From contig NZ_JACHNE010000001.1 in the NCBI RefSeq assembly GCF_014205255.1, positions 6,696,001 to 6,760,000 of the forward strand: DNA of 64,000 nucleotides, read 5' to 3'. Below are positions 17,460 through 24,524 of this stretch, one piece after another (the stretch's first letter is position 1; each line of letters opens with the position of its first letter). Under the pieces are notes generated by a model, which ran no database searches, was not told the DNA's origin, and saw only the letters and a list, made by a program, of their open reading frames with translations. Source of the stretch: Streptomyces caelestis. GTDB taxonomy: Bacteria; Actinomycetota; Actinomycetes; Streptomycetales; Streptomycetaceae. The position numbers were made by a program, and so were the translations under genes.

Positions 17460-17999
17460 ATGCGCGAGGGCAGCGAACAGACGGCCCCGGCCTCGCCCCG
17501 GCGGGTGTGGGCCGGGGCCGGGGGACTGGTGGTCGCAGTCGGCACGGCCTATTTCCTGCTGCCGCTGGAGGGGCTCGGCGTCGACCGCCCCTGGCTGGGC
17601 TGGCCGCTGTTCGCTCTGTGTCTGGCGCTGCTGGCCGCGCTGCTGCTGCGCCAGGTGCGTGACGTCGTGCTGGAGAAGCCGCACACCCGGCCCGGCGTCA
17701 TGATCCCGCTGCTGATGTGCCTGGCCGTGCTGGTCTTCTCGTCGGGGTACTACGCCCTCGCCCAGCGGCCGGGCCAGTTCACCGGCCTGAGCACCCGCGT
17801 CGACGCGCTGTACTTCACCGTCGTCACGCTCGCGACCGTCGGCTACGGCGACATCACCCCGAGCGGGCAGGAGGCCCGCCTGGTGACCGTCGCTCAGATC
17901 CTGTACACGTTCGTCTTCCTCACGGCGGCGGCCACCGCGCTCACGCGCCGGCTGCACACGGTCGTCGCCGCGCGCGACCGGCGCCCGCCGCCCACCTGA
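17460..17999 (+). CDS. Two-pore-helix potassium channel family protein
   Basis: A 179-residue membrane protein with four predicted helices (about 17-36, 46-63, 80-100 and 142-161). The K+ selectivity filter TVGYGD (126-131) lies between the last two. The pore unit is thus the minimal M1-P-M2 type with two extra N-terminal helices. No RCK regulatory domain follows; the protein ends in a short basic tail. It probably forms a tetrameric K+ channel in the cytoplasmic membrane. It is divergent from the DUF692 gene. Confidence 0.9.
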   Translation: MREGSEQTAPASPRRVWAGAGGLVVAVGTAYFLLPLEGLGVDRPWLGWPLFALCLALLAALLLRQVRDVVLEKPHTRPGVMIPLLMCLAVLVFSSGYYALAQRPGQFTGLSTRVDALYFTVVTLATVGYGDITPSGQEARLVTVAQILYTFVFLTAAATALTRRLHTVVAARDRRPPPT

Positions 18000-18032
18000 A
18001 CCGGAGCGGCCCAGAGCGACCCGGAGCGGCGC

Positions 18033-18494
18033 CTACGCCGCGCGGGAGGAGCGGTAGTTGAACACCGACCACAGCACGAACAGACCGGTCAGGATCATGA
18101 TGATCGACCAGAACGGCTGGTACGGCAGCCACATGAAGTTCGCGATCAGTGCCAGTCCGACCACGACCGCGCCCACGACCCGGGCCCAGGCGGCCCCGGT
18201 GAACAGGCCCAGCCCGGCCGCCACCACGAGCACACCGACGATCAGGTGGATCCAGCCCCACGCGGTCAGGTCGAACTCGAAGACGTACTCGCCGAAGCTC
18301 GTGTACACCTCGTCGTCGGCGATCGCCGTGATGCCCTGGAGCACCGCGAACAGGCCGTAGACGACCATCAGGGTGCCGCCGAGAGCGAGGCCCCCGGCCG
18401 CCAGCGGGTCGCCGGAACCGCCGGGGCCGGAGCCGCCGGGCGTCCGGTCGTCGGGAGCGGGTGGGGCGGGGGGAGGGGGCGCGGCGCTGGTCAT
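18033..18494 (-). CDS. DUF7144 family membrane protein
   Basis: A 153-residue membrane protein. A Pro-rich cytoplasmic N-terminus (about 35 residues) precedes four hydrophobic segments: LALGGTLMVVYGLFAVLQGITAIA, WGWIHLIVGVLVVAAGLGLFTG, VVGAVVVGLALIANFMWL and FWSIIMILTGLFVLWSVF. The stretch DDEVYTSFGEYVFEFDLTAWGWIHL is typical of this actinobacterial family. The ATG at 18494 has AGGAGG six bases upstream, which fixes the start. Function is unknown. Confidence 0.85.
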   Translation of the reverse strand: MTSAAPPPPAPPAPDDRTPGGSGPGGSGDPLAAGGLALGGTLMVVYGLFAVLQGITAIADDEVYTSFGEYVFEFDLTAWGWIHLIVGVLVVAAGLGLFTGAAWARVVGAVVVGLALIANFMWLPYQPFWSIIMILTGLFVLWSVFNYRSSRAA

Positions 18495-18564
18495 GGCTGC
18501 CTCCTGGGTCGGGGTTGTCTGGTAACCCCACTGGAGCACCCGCCCGCTACCGGCGCGCCCGCGG

Positions 18565-19326
18565 CTACTCCGAACGGGTGGGCGTCGGACCGCCGGGCGC
18601 GTACGGTTCCCGGCGCAGCGCCGGGTGGTCCGCGACCACCGTGCACGAGCCGGGCGCGATCTCCGTGAACCCCGCGTCGCGGACCAACGGCAGGCCGCTG
18701 CACGTCAGTTCGGGCCAGCGGGCCGGGTCGGCCGTCCGTACGGAGAGCGGGAAGCCCGCGTCGTGCCAGGCGGCCCGCTCCTCGTCGGTCAGCTCCCACC
18801 AGGCCAGTTGCGCGGCGTGCCCGGCCTGGGCCATCGCCTTGCCGGCCGACATGCCGAGGTCGGGGTTCAGCCACAGCACGGGCGCGGCCGGGTCCGCGTC
18901 CACCGGCGGTTCCGGGTCGTCCAGGTCGGTGCCGGAGACCTGGAGCCGGGCCAGGTCCTTGGGCCAGCCGTCCAGCGGGACCGGCGGGAAGACCCGCACC
19001 TGGGCCGCCTTGCCGGTGACCGTGATGCCGGGCAGCGCCTCCGCCCGCCGCCACTCGGCGCCGCGCGCCCGCCGCACCACCTTGCGGATCCGCGCGTCCT
19101 GCCAGTCCCGCACCGCCTGCGCCCACGCGCCCTCACCGGCCGACCGCTCGTCGTCGAGGATCGTCAGCACGGCCCGCGCGGCCGTCTCCAGCGCGTCCGT
19201 ACGCGCCGGCGGGTCCGCCCGCTCGATCCGTACGACCAGCGGCAGCACGAACTGCGGTGCCGTGTCGCGGGACGAGGGCTCGGACCGGAAGGGACTGTCA
19301 CTCACGGGCGTCGGCTCTTCGCTCAC
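18565..19326 (-). CDS. Peptidyl-tRNA hydrolase 2 (PTH2) family protein
   Basis: About 253 residues. The C-terminal part carries the PTH2 signature NPDLGMSAGKAMAQAGHAAQLAWW, and the end of the domain (LPLVRDAGFTEIAPGSCTVVADHP) matches the family. PTH2 enzymes hydrolyse peptidyl-tRNA to recycle stalled tRNA. This protein has about 120 extra N-terminal residues ahead of the catalytic motif (PQFVLPLVVRIERADPPARTDALETAARAVL...), characteristic of an actinobacterial subgroup with no assigned role. Two GTG starts are possible, 19326 and 19305; neither has a strong ribosome-binding site. It is divergent from the ABC genes. Confidence 0.85.
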   Translation of the reverse strand: MSEEPTPVSDSPFRSEPSSRDTAPQFVLPLVVRIERADPPARTDALETAARAVLTILDDERSAGEGAWAQAVRDWQDARIRKVVRRARGAEWRRAEALPGITVTGKAAQVRVFPPVPLDGWPKDLARLQVSGTDLDDPEPPVDADPAAPVLWLNPDLGMSAGKAMAQAGHAAQLAWWELTDEERAAWHDAGFPLSVRTADPARWPELTCSGLPLVRDAGFTEIAPGSCTVVADHPALRREPYAPGGPTPTRSE

Positions 19327-19368
19327 GAATCCCAGTGTGCCAGCCGGAAGATCGTGGAGGATGGGCCC

Positions 19369-20235
19369 ATGCGACCCGACCTCTGCCTGGAGAACGCGGG
19401 CCGCCGCTACGGCCTGCGCGGCCCCTGGGTGCTGCGCGGCGTCGACCTGACGGTGGCCCCGGGCCGGCTCGTCCGCGTCGAGGGCGCCAACGGCACCGGA
19501 AAGTCCACCCTCCTGCGGCTGCTCGCCGGCATCGACGCCCCCAGCGAGGGCCGGATCACCGGCCGCCCGCGCACGGCATACGTCCCCGAGCGGTTCCCGC
19601 CGGCCCTGCCGTTCACCGCCGTCGGCTACCTCACGCACCTCGGCGCCGTGCACGGCCTGACCCGCGCGGCGGCCGCCCGCGTAGCCGCCGAGTGGCTGGA
19701 GCGCCTCGGCGCCGCCGCCCACGCCGGCACGCCCATGGCACGGCTGTCGAAGGGCAGCAGCCAGAAGGTCGCGGTCGCCCAGGCCCTGCTCGCGGAGCCG
19801 GAGCTGCTGGTGCTGGACGAGGCGTGGACCGGCCTGGACAGCGACGCCCGCGCCGAGTTGGAGCGGGCGGTCGCCGAGCGCACGGCGGCCGGCGGATCCG
19901 TGGTGTTCGTCGACCACGACCCGCTCCGCCTCGCGGGCCTGCCCGACGCGACGTACACCGTGCGCGACGGGGGCCTCGTCGAGCGCGCCGTGCCGGGTCC
20001 GCCGCCGTCCGGACCGCAGGTCACCGTCGAGGTCCAGGGACCGCCGGACGGACGGCTTCCCGACGACGTGCGGCGGACCGTCACCTCCGCCGAGGAGACC
20101 GCGCCGGGCAGCCACCGCCTCACCGTCCCCGCCCCGCACTCCGACGTCCTGCTCCGCGCCCTGCTCACGGCCCGCCCGCCCTGGCACGTGGTGAGTGTGG
20201 CGCGGCAGGCGGACGCCCCCGGGAGCCGCCGATGA
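19369..20235 (+). CDS. ABC transporter ATP-binding protein
   Basis: A 288-residue ATPase with Walker A GANGTGKST (about 42-50), a signature loop LSKGSSQKVAVAQALL, Walker B LLVLDEAWTGLD and H-loop VVFVDHD. The signature serine is retained but the loop reads LSKGSSQK rather than LSGGQ, typical of small ABC-2-like exporters. About 80 extra residues after the ATPase core are not recognised. Its stop overlaps the start of the membrane partner by four bases (ATGA), so the two form one unit. The substrate is unknown. The start at 19369 has GGAGG eight bases upstream. Confidence 0.92.
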   Translation: MRPDLCLENAGRRYGLRGPWVLRGVDLTVAPGRLVRVEGANGTGKSTLLRLLAGIDAPSEGRITGRPRTAYVPERFPPALPFTAVGYLTHLGAVHGLTRAAAARVAAEWLERLGAAAHAGTPMARLSKGSSQKVAVAQALLAEPELLVLDEAWTGLDSDARAELERAVAERTAAGGSVVFVDHDPLRLAGLPDATYTVRDGGLVERAVPGPPPSGPQVTVEVQGPPDGRLPDDVRRTVTSAEETAPGSHRLTVPAPHSDVLLRALLTARPPWHVVSVARQADAPGSRR

Positions 20236-20903
20236 CCGCCCTCCTGCGCTACCACGCCGCCCTGCTGCTGCGCTCCCAGCGCTGGCTGCCGCCGTTCCTG
20301 CTGTACGCCGCCGTCCTCGCGATCAGCGTCCAGGCCGGGCAGCCGGTGCTCGACTCGCTCGGCTACTCCGCCGCCGCGCTGCTGCCCGTCGCCGCCTGGC
20401 TGGCGCGGATCTGTGTCACGGCCGAGCCGCAGGCCGCGCGCGGCTGTGTGGCGGCGGCCGTCGGGCCCGCGCGCGCTCATGTGGCCTGTCTGCTGGTGGC
20501 GTTGTCCGGTGCGGCGGCGCTCGGCACGGTCGCGACCCTCGGCGTGACGCTGCTGAGCGCTCCGGTGGCCTCGGACCACCGCACCCCGGTGCCGCTCGCC
20601 CCCGCCTGCGGGGCCGGGCTGCTCGCCGCCCTGGCCTGCGCGCTGCTCGGCACGGCCGTCGGCGCGCTCACCAGCCGGCCGCTGCTGCGGTCGCGGGGCC
20701 GGGCCGTCCTGGCCCTGCTGCTCGCGGCACTGCTGTCCCTGGTGGCCACCGGCTCCCCGGCGCAGGCGGCGGTGCGGGGCCTGGTGACCGGCTCACGGTC
20801 GGGCACCGTCCCCCTGCCGCTGCTGCCTCTGGCCACGGCAGCCCTGGTCACGGCCGCCGCCCTGGCCCTGGCCGGTGCGCTCGCCGCCCGCAGATCACCC
20901 TGA
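20232..20903 (+). CDS. ABC transporter membrane protein (partner of the upstream ATPase)
   Basis: A 223-residue, strongly hydrophobic protein with about six predicted helices. It begins MTALLRYHAALLLRSQRWLPPFLLYAAVLAIS, the amphipathic N-terminus usual for ABC-2-type permeases. Its start overlaps the ATPase stop (ATGA). The function is export of an unknown compound. The stop codon lies in the first copy of an 18-bp tandem duplication (20891-20926), so the final residues (ALAARRSP) border a recent rearrangement. Confidence 0.88.
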   Translation: MTALLRYHAALLLRSQRWLPPFLLYAAVLAISVQAGQPVLDSLGYSAAALLPVAAWLARICVTAEPQAARGCVAAAVGPARAHVACLLVALSGAAALGTVATLGVTLLSAPVASDHRTPVPLAPACGAGLLAALACALLGTAVGALTSRPLLRSRGRAVLALLLAALLSLVATGSPAQAAVRGLVTGSRSGTVPLPLLPLATAALVTAAALALAGALAARRSP

Positions 20904-20926
20904 GCAGGCAGATCACCCTGAGCAGG
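20891..20926. repeat. 18-bp tandem duplication carrying both convergent stop codons
   Basis: Two exact copies of CAGATCACCCTGAGCAGG (20891-20908 and 20909-20926). The first holds the TGA of the plus-strand ABC permease (20901-20903). The second holds the TGA of the minus-strand 59-residue gene (20913-20915). Each 18-mer contains both stops, one per strand. Confidence 0.9.
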
Positions 20927-21092
20927 CCGTGCGCTGCGCCTCCTGCCACTCGCAGACCGGGCAGAGGGTGATGCCCTTGTACGACTCCGGGTACTCCGTC
21001 GGATCCCGGCACAGCACGCACTCGGCGTACGGCGGCCCGTCCGCCCGAGGCGGCCTGGTCGCGTCGATCAGGCAGTAGTCGTTCTCGCTCAT
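20913..21092 (-). CDS. 59-residue zinc-ribbon-like protein
   Basis: A small gene on the minus strand, ATG at 21092 and TGA at 20913, encoding MSENDYCLIDATRPPRADGP and onward. Two CxxC pairs (C26-x2-C29 in ECVLCRD and C44-x2-C47 in TLCPVCEWQ) would make one treble-clef or zinc-ribbon site. The product is acidic, soluble and has no signal peptide. Codon use has the strong GC bias at third positions expected of a real gene. No specific function is known to me; similar small proteins occur in other streptomycetes from memory. Its stop lies in the second copy of the 18-bp duplication. Confidence 0.8.
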   Translation of the reverse strand: MSENDYCLIDATRPPRADGPPYAECVLCRDPTEYPESYKGITLCPVCEWQEAQRTACSG

Positions 21093-21110
21093 ACGTCCAG
21101 CGTAGGCCGG

Positions 21111-21965
21111 TCAGCGTGTCTCCGGGCGGGTCCGCGCACCGCTGTCCGCCGCCCCGATCAGCTCGGACACCTTCACGAACCTGAAGCCCTCGCGGCGCAG
21201 CGCGGGCACGATCGCGCGCACCGCCCGCTCGGTCGCCGGGGCGGCGCTGCGCGTGCAGTGCAGCACGACGACCGAGCCCGGCCGCACTCCGTCCAGCACC
21301 TGCCGGGCGACCACGTCCGGGTCCGTCTCGAACGCGTCGCCGCCGACCACGTCCCACTGCACGGCGGTCACGCCGGCCGGTGTCAGCGCCTTCAGCGCCC
21401 GCCGGTCGTAACAGCCCCCGGGGAAGCGGAAGTACGGCATCGGGTCCGCCACACCGGCCTTCCGGAACGCGGCGTACGCCCGCTCCACGTCCGACCGCAT
21501 CCGCTCCTCGGGTACGGTCGGCAGGCCGTAGCAGTCCCGCGTGTACGCGTAGTGGCTGTAGGAGTGGTTGGCGACCTCGAAGAGCGGGTCCCGGCCGATG
21601 GAACGGGCCTGGTCCGGGTACTGCTCGGCCCACCGCCCGGTCATGAACACGGTAGCGGGCACCTTCAGCGCCCGCAGTGTCGAGATCAGCCGCGGATGGT
21701 CGAACCGCTCACCCGCCGCCGCCCGTGCCCCCTGCCCGGCGGTCATGTCGGCGTCGAAGGTGAGCGCGACGGTCCGGCCGAGGGTGCGGGGACCGTGCTC
21801 GAAGACGGGGGTCAGGCCGGCGGGGCCGGGGGCGAGGGTCGGAGGGCGCGACGGCGGTGCGGACACCGGCGGCGGGGCCGCCTGCGGGGACCGGCCGGTC
21901 CCGCAGGCGGCGAGGGCCGTGCTCAGGGCACAGACGGCGGCGATACGGCGGAGAAGGGTGATCAC
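21111..21965 (-). CDS. Polysaccharide deacetylase (NodB domain) lipoprotein
   Basis: A 284-residue exported enzyme. It has a lipoprotein signal peptide (MITLLRRIAAVCALSTALAAC, lipobox Cys21), a Pro-rich spacer, and a NodB domain from about residue 65. The catalytic Asp lies in VALTFDADM and metal-binding His residues in VANHSYSHYAY. FRFPGGCYDRR and VVVLHCTRSAAP complete the motif set. The first motif has DAD in place of the more common DDG, a variation known in the family. It probably removes N-acetyl groups from peptidoglycan or another surface glycan. It may cotranscribe with the downstream 59-residue gene, 18 bp away. Confidence 0.92.
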   Translation of the reverse strand: MITLLRRIAAVCALSTALAACGTGRSPQAAPPPVSAPPSRPPTLAPGPAGLTPVFEHGPRTLGRTVALTFDADMTAGQGARAAAGERFDHPRLISTLRALKVPATVFMTGRWAEQYPDQARSIGRDPLFEVANHSYSHYAYTRDCYGLPTVPEERMRSDVERAYAAFRKAGVADPMPYFRFPGGCYDRRALKALTPAGVTAVQWDVVGGDAFETDPDVVARQVLDGVRPGSVVVLHCTRSAAPATERAVRAIVPALRREGFRFVKVSELIGAADSGARTRPETR

Positions 21966-22027
21966 CGTATGAAGATATGAACGGGATCGGCCCTTTATGC
22001 GTGCCGACCACGGGCGTCACCCGGCCG

Positions 22028-23545
22028 TCAGATGTCCCGCTGCTCCAGCGGCTTGGTCGCCGGGCCCTGGATCACCTTGCCGTCCGTGTCGAAGCGGGAG
22101 CCGTGGCAGGGGCACTCCCAGGCCCGTTCGGCGGAGTTGAAGGCGACCAGGCAGCCCAGGTGGGTGCAGCGGGCGGAGACGGCGTGCAGGGTGCCGTCGT
22201 CGTCCCGGTAGACCGCGACGCGGTGGCCGTCGGCGCGGACCACGGCGCCCTCACCGGGCGGCAGGGACTCCACCGGCGGCGACGGCCGCAGCCGGTCCCC
22301 GACGAAGTGGCCGGCGACCTTGGCCTGGGTCATCAGGAACGACGGCGCCTCCCGCACGGCGGGCTTCAGCCGGCGCGGGTCGTACAGCCCGCTCCACTCG
22401 CGCTCCTCGCCGGTGATCTGCGCGGCGAGGAGGCTGCCCGCCATGATGCCGCCGGTCATGCCCCAGCCGCCGAAGCCGGTGGCCGCATAGGCGTGCCGGG
22501 CGCCCGGGTGCAGGAGGCCGACCATCGGCACGGTGTCGGTGGGGCTGTTGTCCTGCGTGGCCCACCGGTGGGTGACGTCCAGGTCCGGGAAGTGCTCGGT
22601 GGCCCAGGCGGTGAGGCGTTCGACAGCGGCCCGCGGGTCGCCCGTGCCCGGCGTGAAGTGCTCACCGGTGACGATGAGCAGACGCCGGTCCCCCTCGTAC
22701 GGTGCCGTGCGCACCGAGCGGGTGTTCTCGTCGGGCGTGATGAACATTCCGTCCGGGTCCTGATCCGCGGGGATCGTCCCGGCCACGACCAGTTCGCGCT
22801 TCGGCGTCAGCCGGGTGAACAGCAGGGCCCGGTCGAAGATCGGGTAGTGCGTCGCGACGACGACGTCCCGGGCCCGCACCGTCGCCCCGGTCGTGGTCGA
22901 CAGGCGGCACGGCTCGCCCTCGTCCATGCCGAGGACCGTGGTGTCCTCGAAGATCCGCCCACCGTGTTGGACCAGGTCGGCGGCGAGGGCCAGCAGGTAC
23001 TTGCGCGGGTGGAACTGGGCCTGGCCGGTGACCCGGACCGCGCCCGCCACCGGGAAGGGCAGCCCGGTCTCCTCCACGAACGCGGCGGGCAGCCCGGCCT
23101 CGGCGGCCGCCCGCGCCTCGGCCCGCAGCTCGTCGACCCGGCCCGGGTCGCGCGCGTACGTGTAGGCGCTCCTGGCCTCCCAGTCGCAGTCGATGCCGAG
23201 TTCCTCGGCGATCCCGGCCGCGCGTTCGATCGCCTCGGACTGGGAGCGGGCGTACAGTCGCGCGCCCTCCGGGCCGCGGGTGCGGCGCAGCTTGTCGTAG
23301 ACCAGCGTGTGCAGGGCGGTGACCTTGGCGGTGGTGTGCCCGGTGACGCTCGCCGCGACCCGCCCGGCCTCCAGCACCGCCACGCTCCGCCCGGCCCGCG
23401 TCAGCTCCCACGCCGTGCACAGTCCGGCGATCCCGGCGCCGATCACCGCCACGTCGACGTCCAGGTCCTCCGTGAGGGCCGGATGCCGGCCGTCCGGTGC
23501 GGTTTCCAGCCAGTACGAGCTTCTGACCTGTGGCTTCTCGCTCAT
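22028..23545 (-). CDS. FAD-dependent oxidoreductase (DAO family) fused to a Rieske [2Fe-2S] domain
   Basis: A 505-residue soluble protein. The N-terminal DAO domain (about 1-400) has the FAD motif VDVAVIGAGIAGLCTAWELTRAGRSV. The C-terminal Rieske domain (about 420-505) holds the cluster ligands in CTHLGCLVAFNSAERAWECPCHGSRFD. Such fusions pass electrons between an amino-acid- or amine-type substrate, flavin and an iron-sulfur centre; the natural substrate is unknown. The start at 23545 (MSEKPQV) follows a GGGGG stretch. It is divergent from the ArsR/SRPBCC operon and their promoter regions share about 85 bp. Confidence 0.92.
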   Translation of the reverse strand: MSEKPQVRSSYWLETAPDGRHPALTEDLDVDVAVIGAGIAGLCTAWELTRAGRSVAVLEAGRVAASVTGHTTAKVTALHTLVYDKLRRTRGPEGARLYARSQSEAIERAAGIAEELGIDCDWEARSAYTYARDPGRVDELRAEARAAAEAGLPAAFVEETGLPFPVAGAVRVTGQAQFHPRKYLLALAADLVQHGGRIFEDTTVLGMDEGEPCRLSTTTGATVRARDVVVATHYPIFDRALLFTRLTPKRELVVAGTIPADQDPDGMFITPDENTRSVRTAPYEGDRRLLIVTGEHFTPGTGDPRAAVERLTAWATEHFPDLDVTHRWATQDNSPTDTVPMVGLLHPGARHAYAATGFGGWGMTGGIMAGSLLAAQITGEEREWSGLYDPRRLKPAVREAPSFLMTQAKVAGHFVGDRLRPSPPVESLPPGEGAVVRADGHRVAVYRDDDGTLHAVSARCTHLGCLVAFNSAERAWECPCHGSRFDTDGKVIQGPATKPLEQRDI

Positions 23546-23593
23546 GAGCCCCCGAGTACCCCCGACTGCCCGCTTCAGTGTCCGGCGGGTCGC

Positions 23594-23639
23594 TTTACAG
23601 AAGGGGCCGGCAGGACTAACGTACAACCAAATGGTTGTA
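23594..23639 (+). promoter_or_regulatory. Promoter and palindromic operator of the ArsR/SRPBCC operon
   Basis: A -35-like TTTACA (23594-23599) and a -10-like TAACGT (23617-23622) are 17 bp apart. The -10 runs into a palindrome, TACAACCA-AA-TGGTTGTA (23622-23639), whose eight-base arms are exact complements. The ATG of arsR starts at 23631, inside the palindrome, so transcription probably begins at or next to the start codon (leaderless). Binding of the ArsR protein there would block its own promoter. Related ArsR/SRPBCC pairs in other bacteria use ACAACC-type palindromes. Confidence 0.75.
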
Positions 23640-24014
23640 GATGAGCTGGGCGAGCTGAACGACGAGACGGTGGACCGGCTGTTCCACGCCCTGGCCGACA
23701 CCACGCGCCGGGACATACTGCGCCGCTGCGTGCGCGGGGAGCTGTCGGTCTCGCGGCTGGCCGAGGCCTATCCGATGAGCTTCGCGGCCGTGCAGAAGCA
23801 CGTCGCCGTTCTGGAACGGGCCGGTCTCGTCAGCAAACAGCGCAGCGGACGGGAGCAGCTCGTGCGCACCGACCCCGACGCGGTGGGCCGCGCCCGCCAG
23901 GCTCTCGACGCACTCGAGTCGGAATGGCGCGGACGCGTGGACCGGATGGCCCGGCTGCTCGCGGAGGACCCCGGTACCGAAGAGAACGACACCCCGGAAG
24001 GACCCGAGAGATGA
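23631..24014 (+). CDS. ArsR family (SdpR-like) transcriptional regulator
   Basis: A 127-residue winged-helix repressor. The DNA-binding core is DRLFHALADTTRRDILRRCVRGELSVSRLAEAYPMSFAAVQKHVAVLERAGLVSKQRSGREQLVR (described in part; residues about 15-80). The metal-binding ELCVCDL motif of true arsenic sensors is absent; the matching place reads RGELSVSRLA. It is therefore the non-metal type that is often followed by an SRPBCC-fold gene, as here. The stop overlaps the next ATG (ATGA). Self-repression through the palindrome over its start codon is likely. Confidence 0.92.
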   Translation: MVVDELGELNDETVDRLFHALADTTRRDILRRCVRGELSVSRLAEAYPMSFAAVQKHVAVLERAGLVSKQRSGREQLVRTDPDAVGRARQALDALESEWRGRVDRMARLLAEDPGTEENDTPEGPER

Positions 24015-24496
24015 GCGTCACCAGTGTCGACAAGGACCTCGACAACCTCACCCTCACCCTGATCGCCGACTTCGCCGCCCCGGTGGAGCGGGTGTGGCAA
24101 CTGTGGGCCGACCCCCGGCAGCTGGAGCGCTGGTGGGGCCCGCCGACCTACCCGGCGACCGTGGAGGAGCACGACCTGACCCCCGGCGGAGAGGTCACGT
24201 ACGTCATGACCGGCCCGGAGGGAGACCGGCACCGCGGCTGGTGGCGGATCACCTCGGTCACCGAGCCGACCTCCCTGGAGTTCACCGACGGCTTCGCCGA
24301 CGACGACGGAAAGCCCAAGGACGACATGCCGACCATGTCCGTGAGGGTGCGGCTCAGCGACCACGACGGCGGCACCCGGATGGAGATGCGCTCCCTGTTC
24401 GACTCCCGTGAGCAGATGGACCAGCTGATCACCATGGGCATGGAGGAGGGTCTGAAGGAGGCCGTCGGCCAGATCGACGCCCTGCTGGCCGCCTGA
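24011..24496 (+). CDS. SRPBCC (AHSA1-like) domain protein
   Basis: A 161-residue single-domain protein with the Bet v 1-like fold. Typical motifs are LTLIADFAAPVERVWQLWADPRQLERWWGPP at the start and MGMEEGLKEAVGQIDALLA at the end. The fold binds hydrophobic ligands; members next to ArsR regulators are widespread but their ligands are unknown. The ATG at 24011 overlaps the upstream stop, which fixes both the start and cotranscription. Confidence 0.9.
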   Translation: MSVTSVDKDLDNLTLTLIADFAAPVERVWQLWADPRQLERWWGPPTYPATVEEHDLTPGGEVTYVMTGPEGDRHRGWWRITSVTEPTSLEFTDGFADDDGKPKDDMPTMSVRVRLSDHDGGTRMEMRSLFDSREQMDQLITMGMEEGLKEAVGQIDALLAA

Positions 24497-24524
24497 CCGC
24501 CCGGATCAGGCCCGGCCGCCCGCA

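Noticed and set aside
23631..24014. Arsenic or zinc-sensing role for the ArsR gene
   Set aside because: The metal-binding cysteine motif is absent, and the SRPBCC partner indicates the non-metal subgroup.
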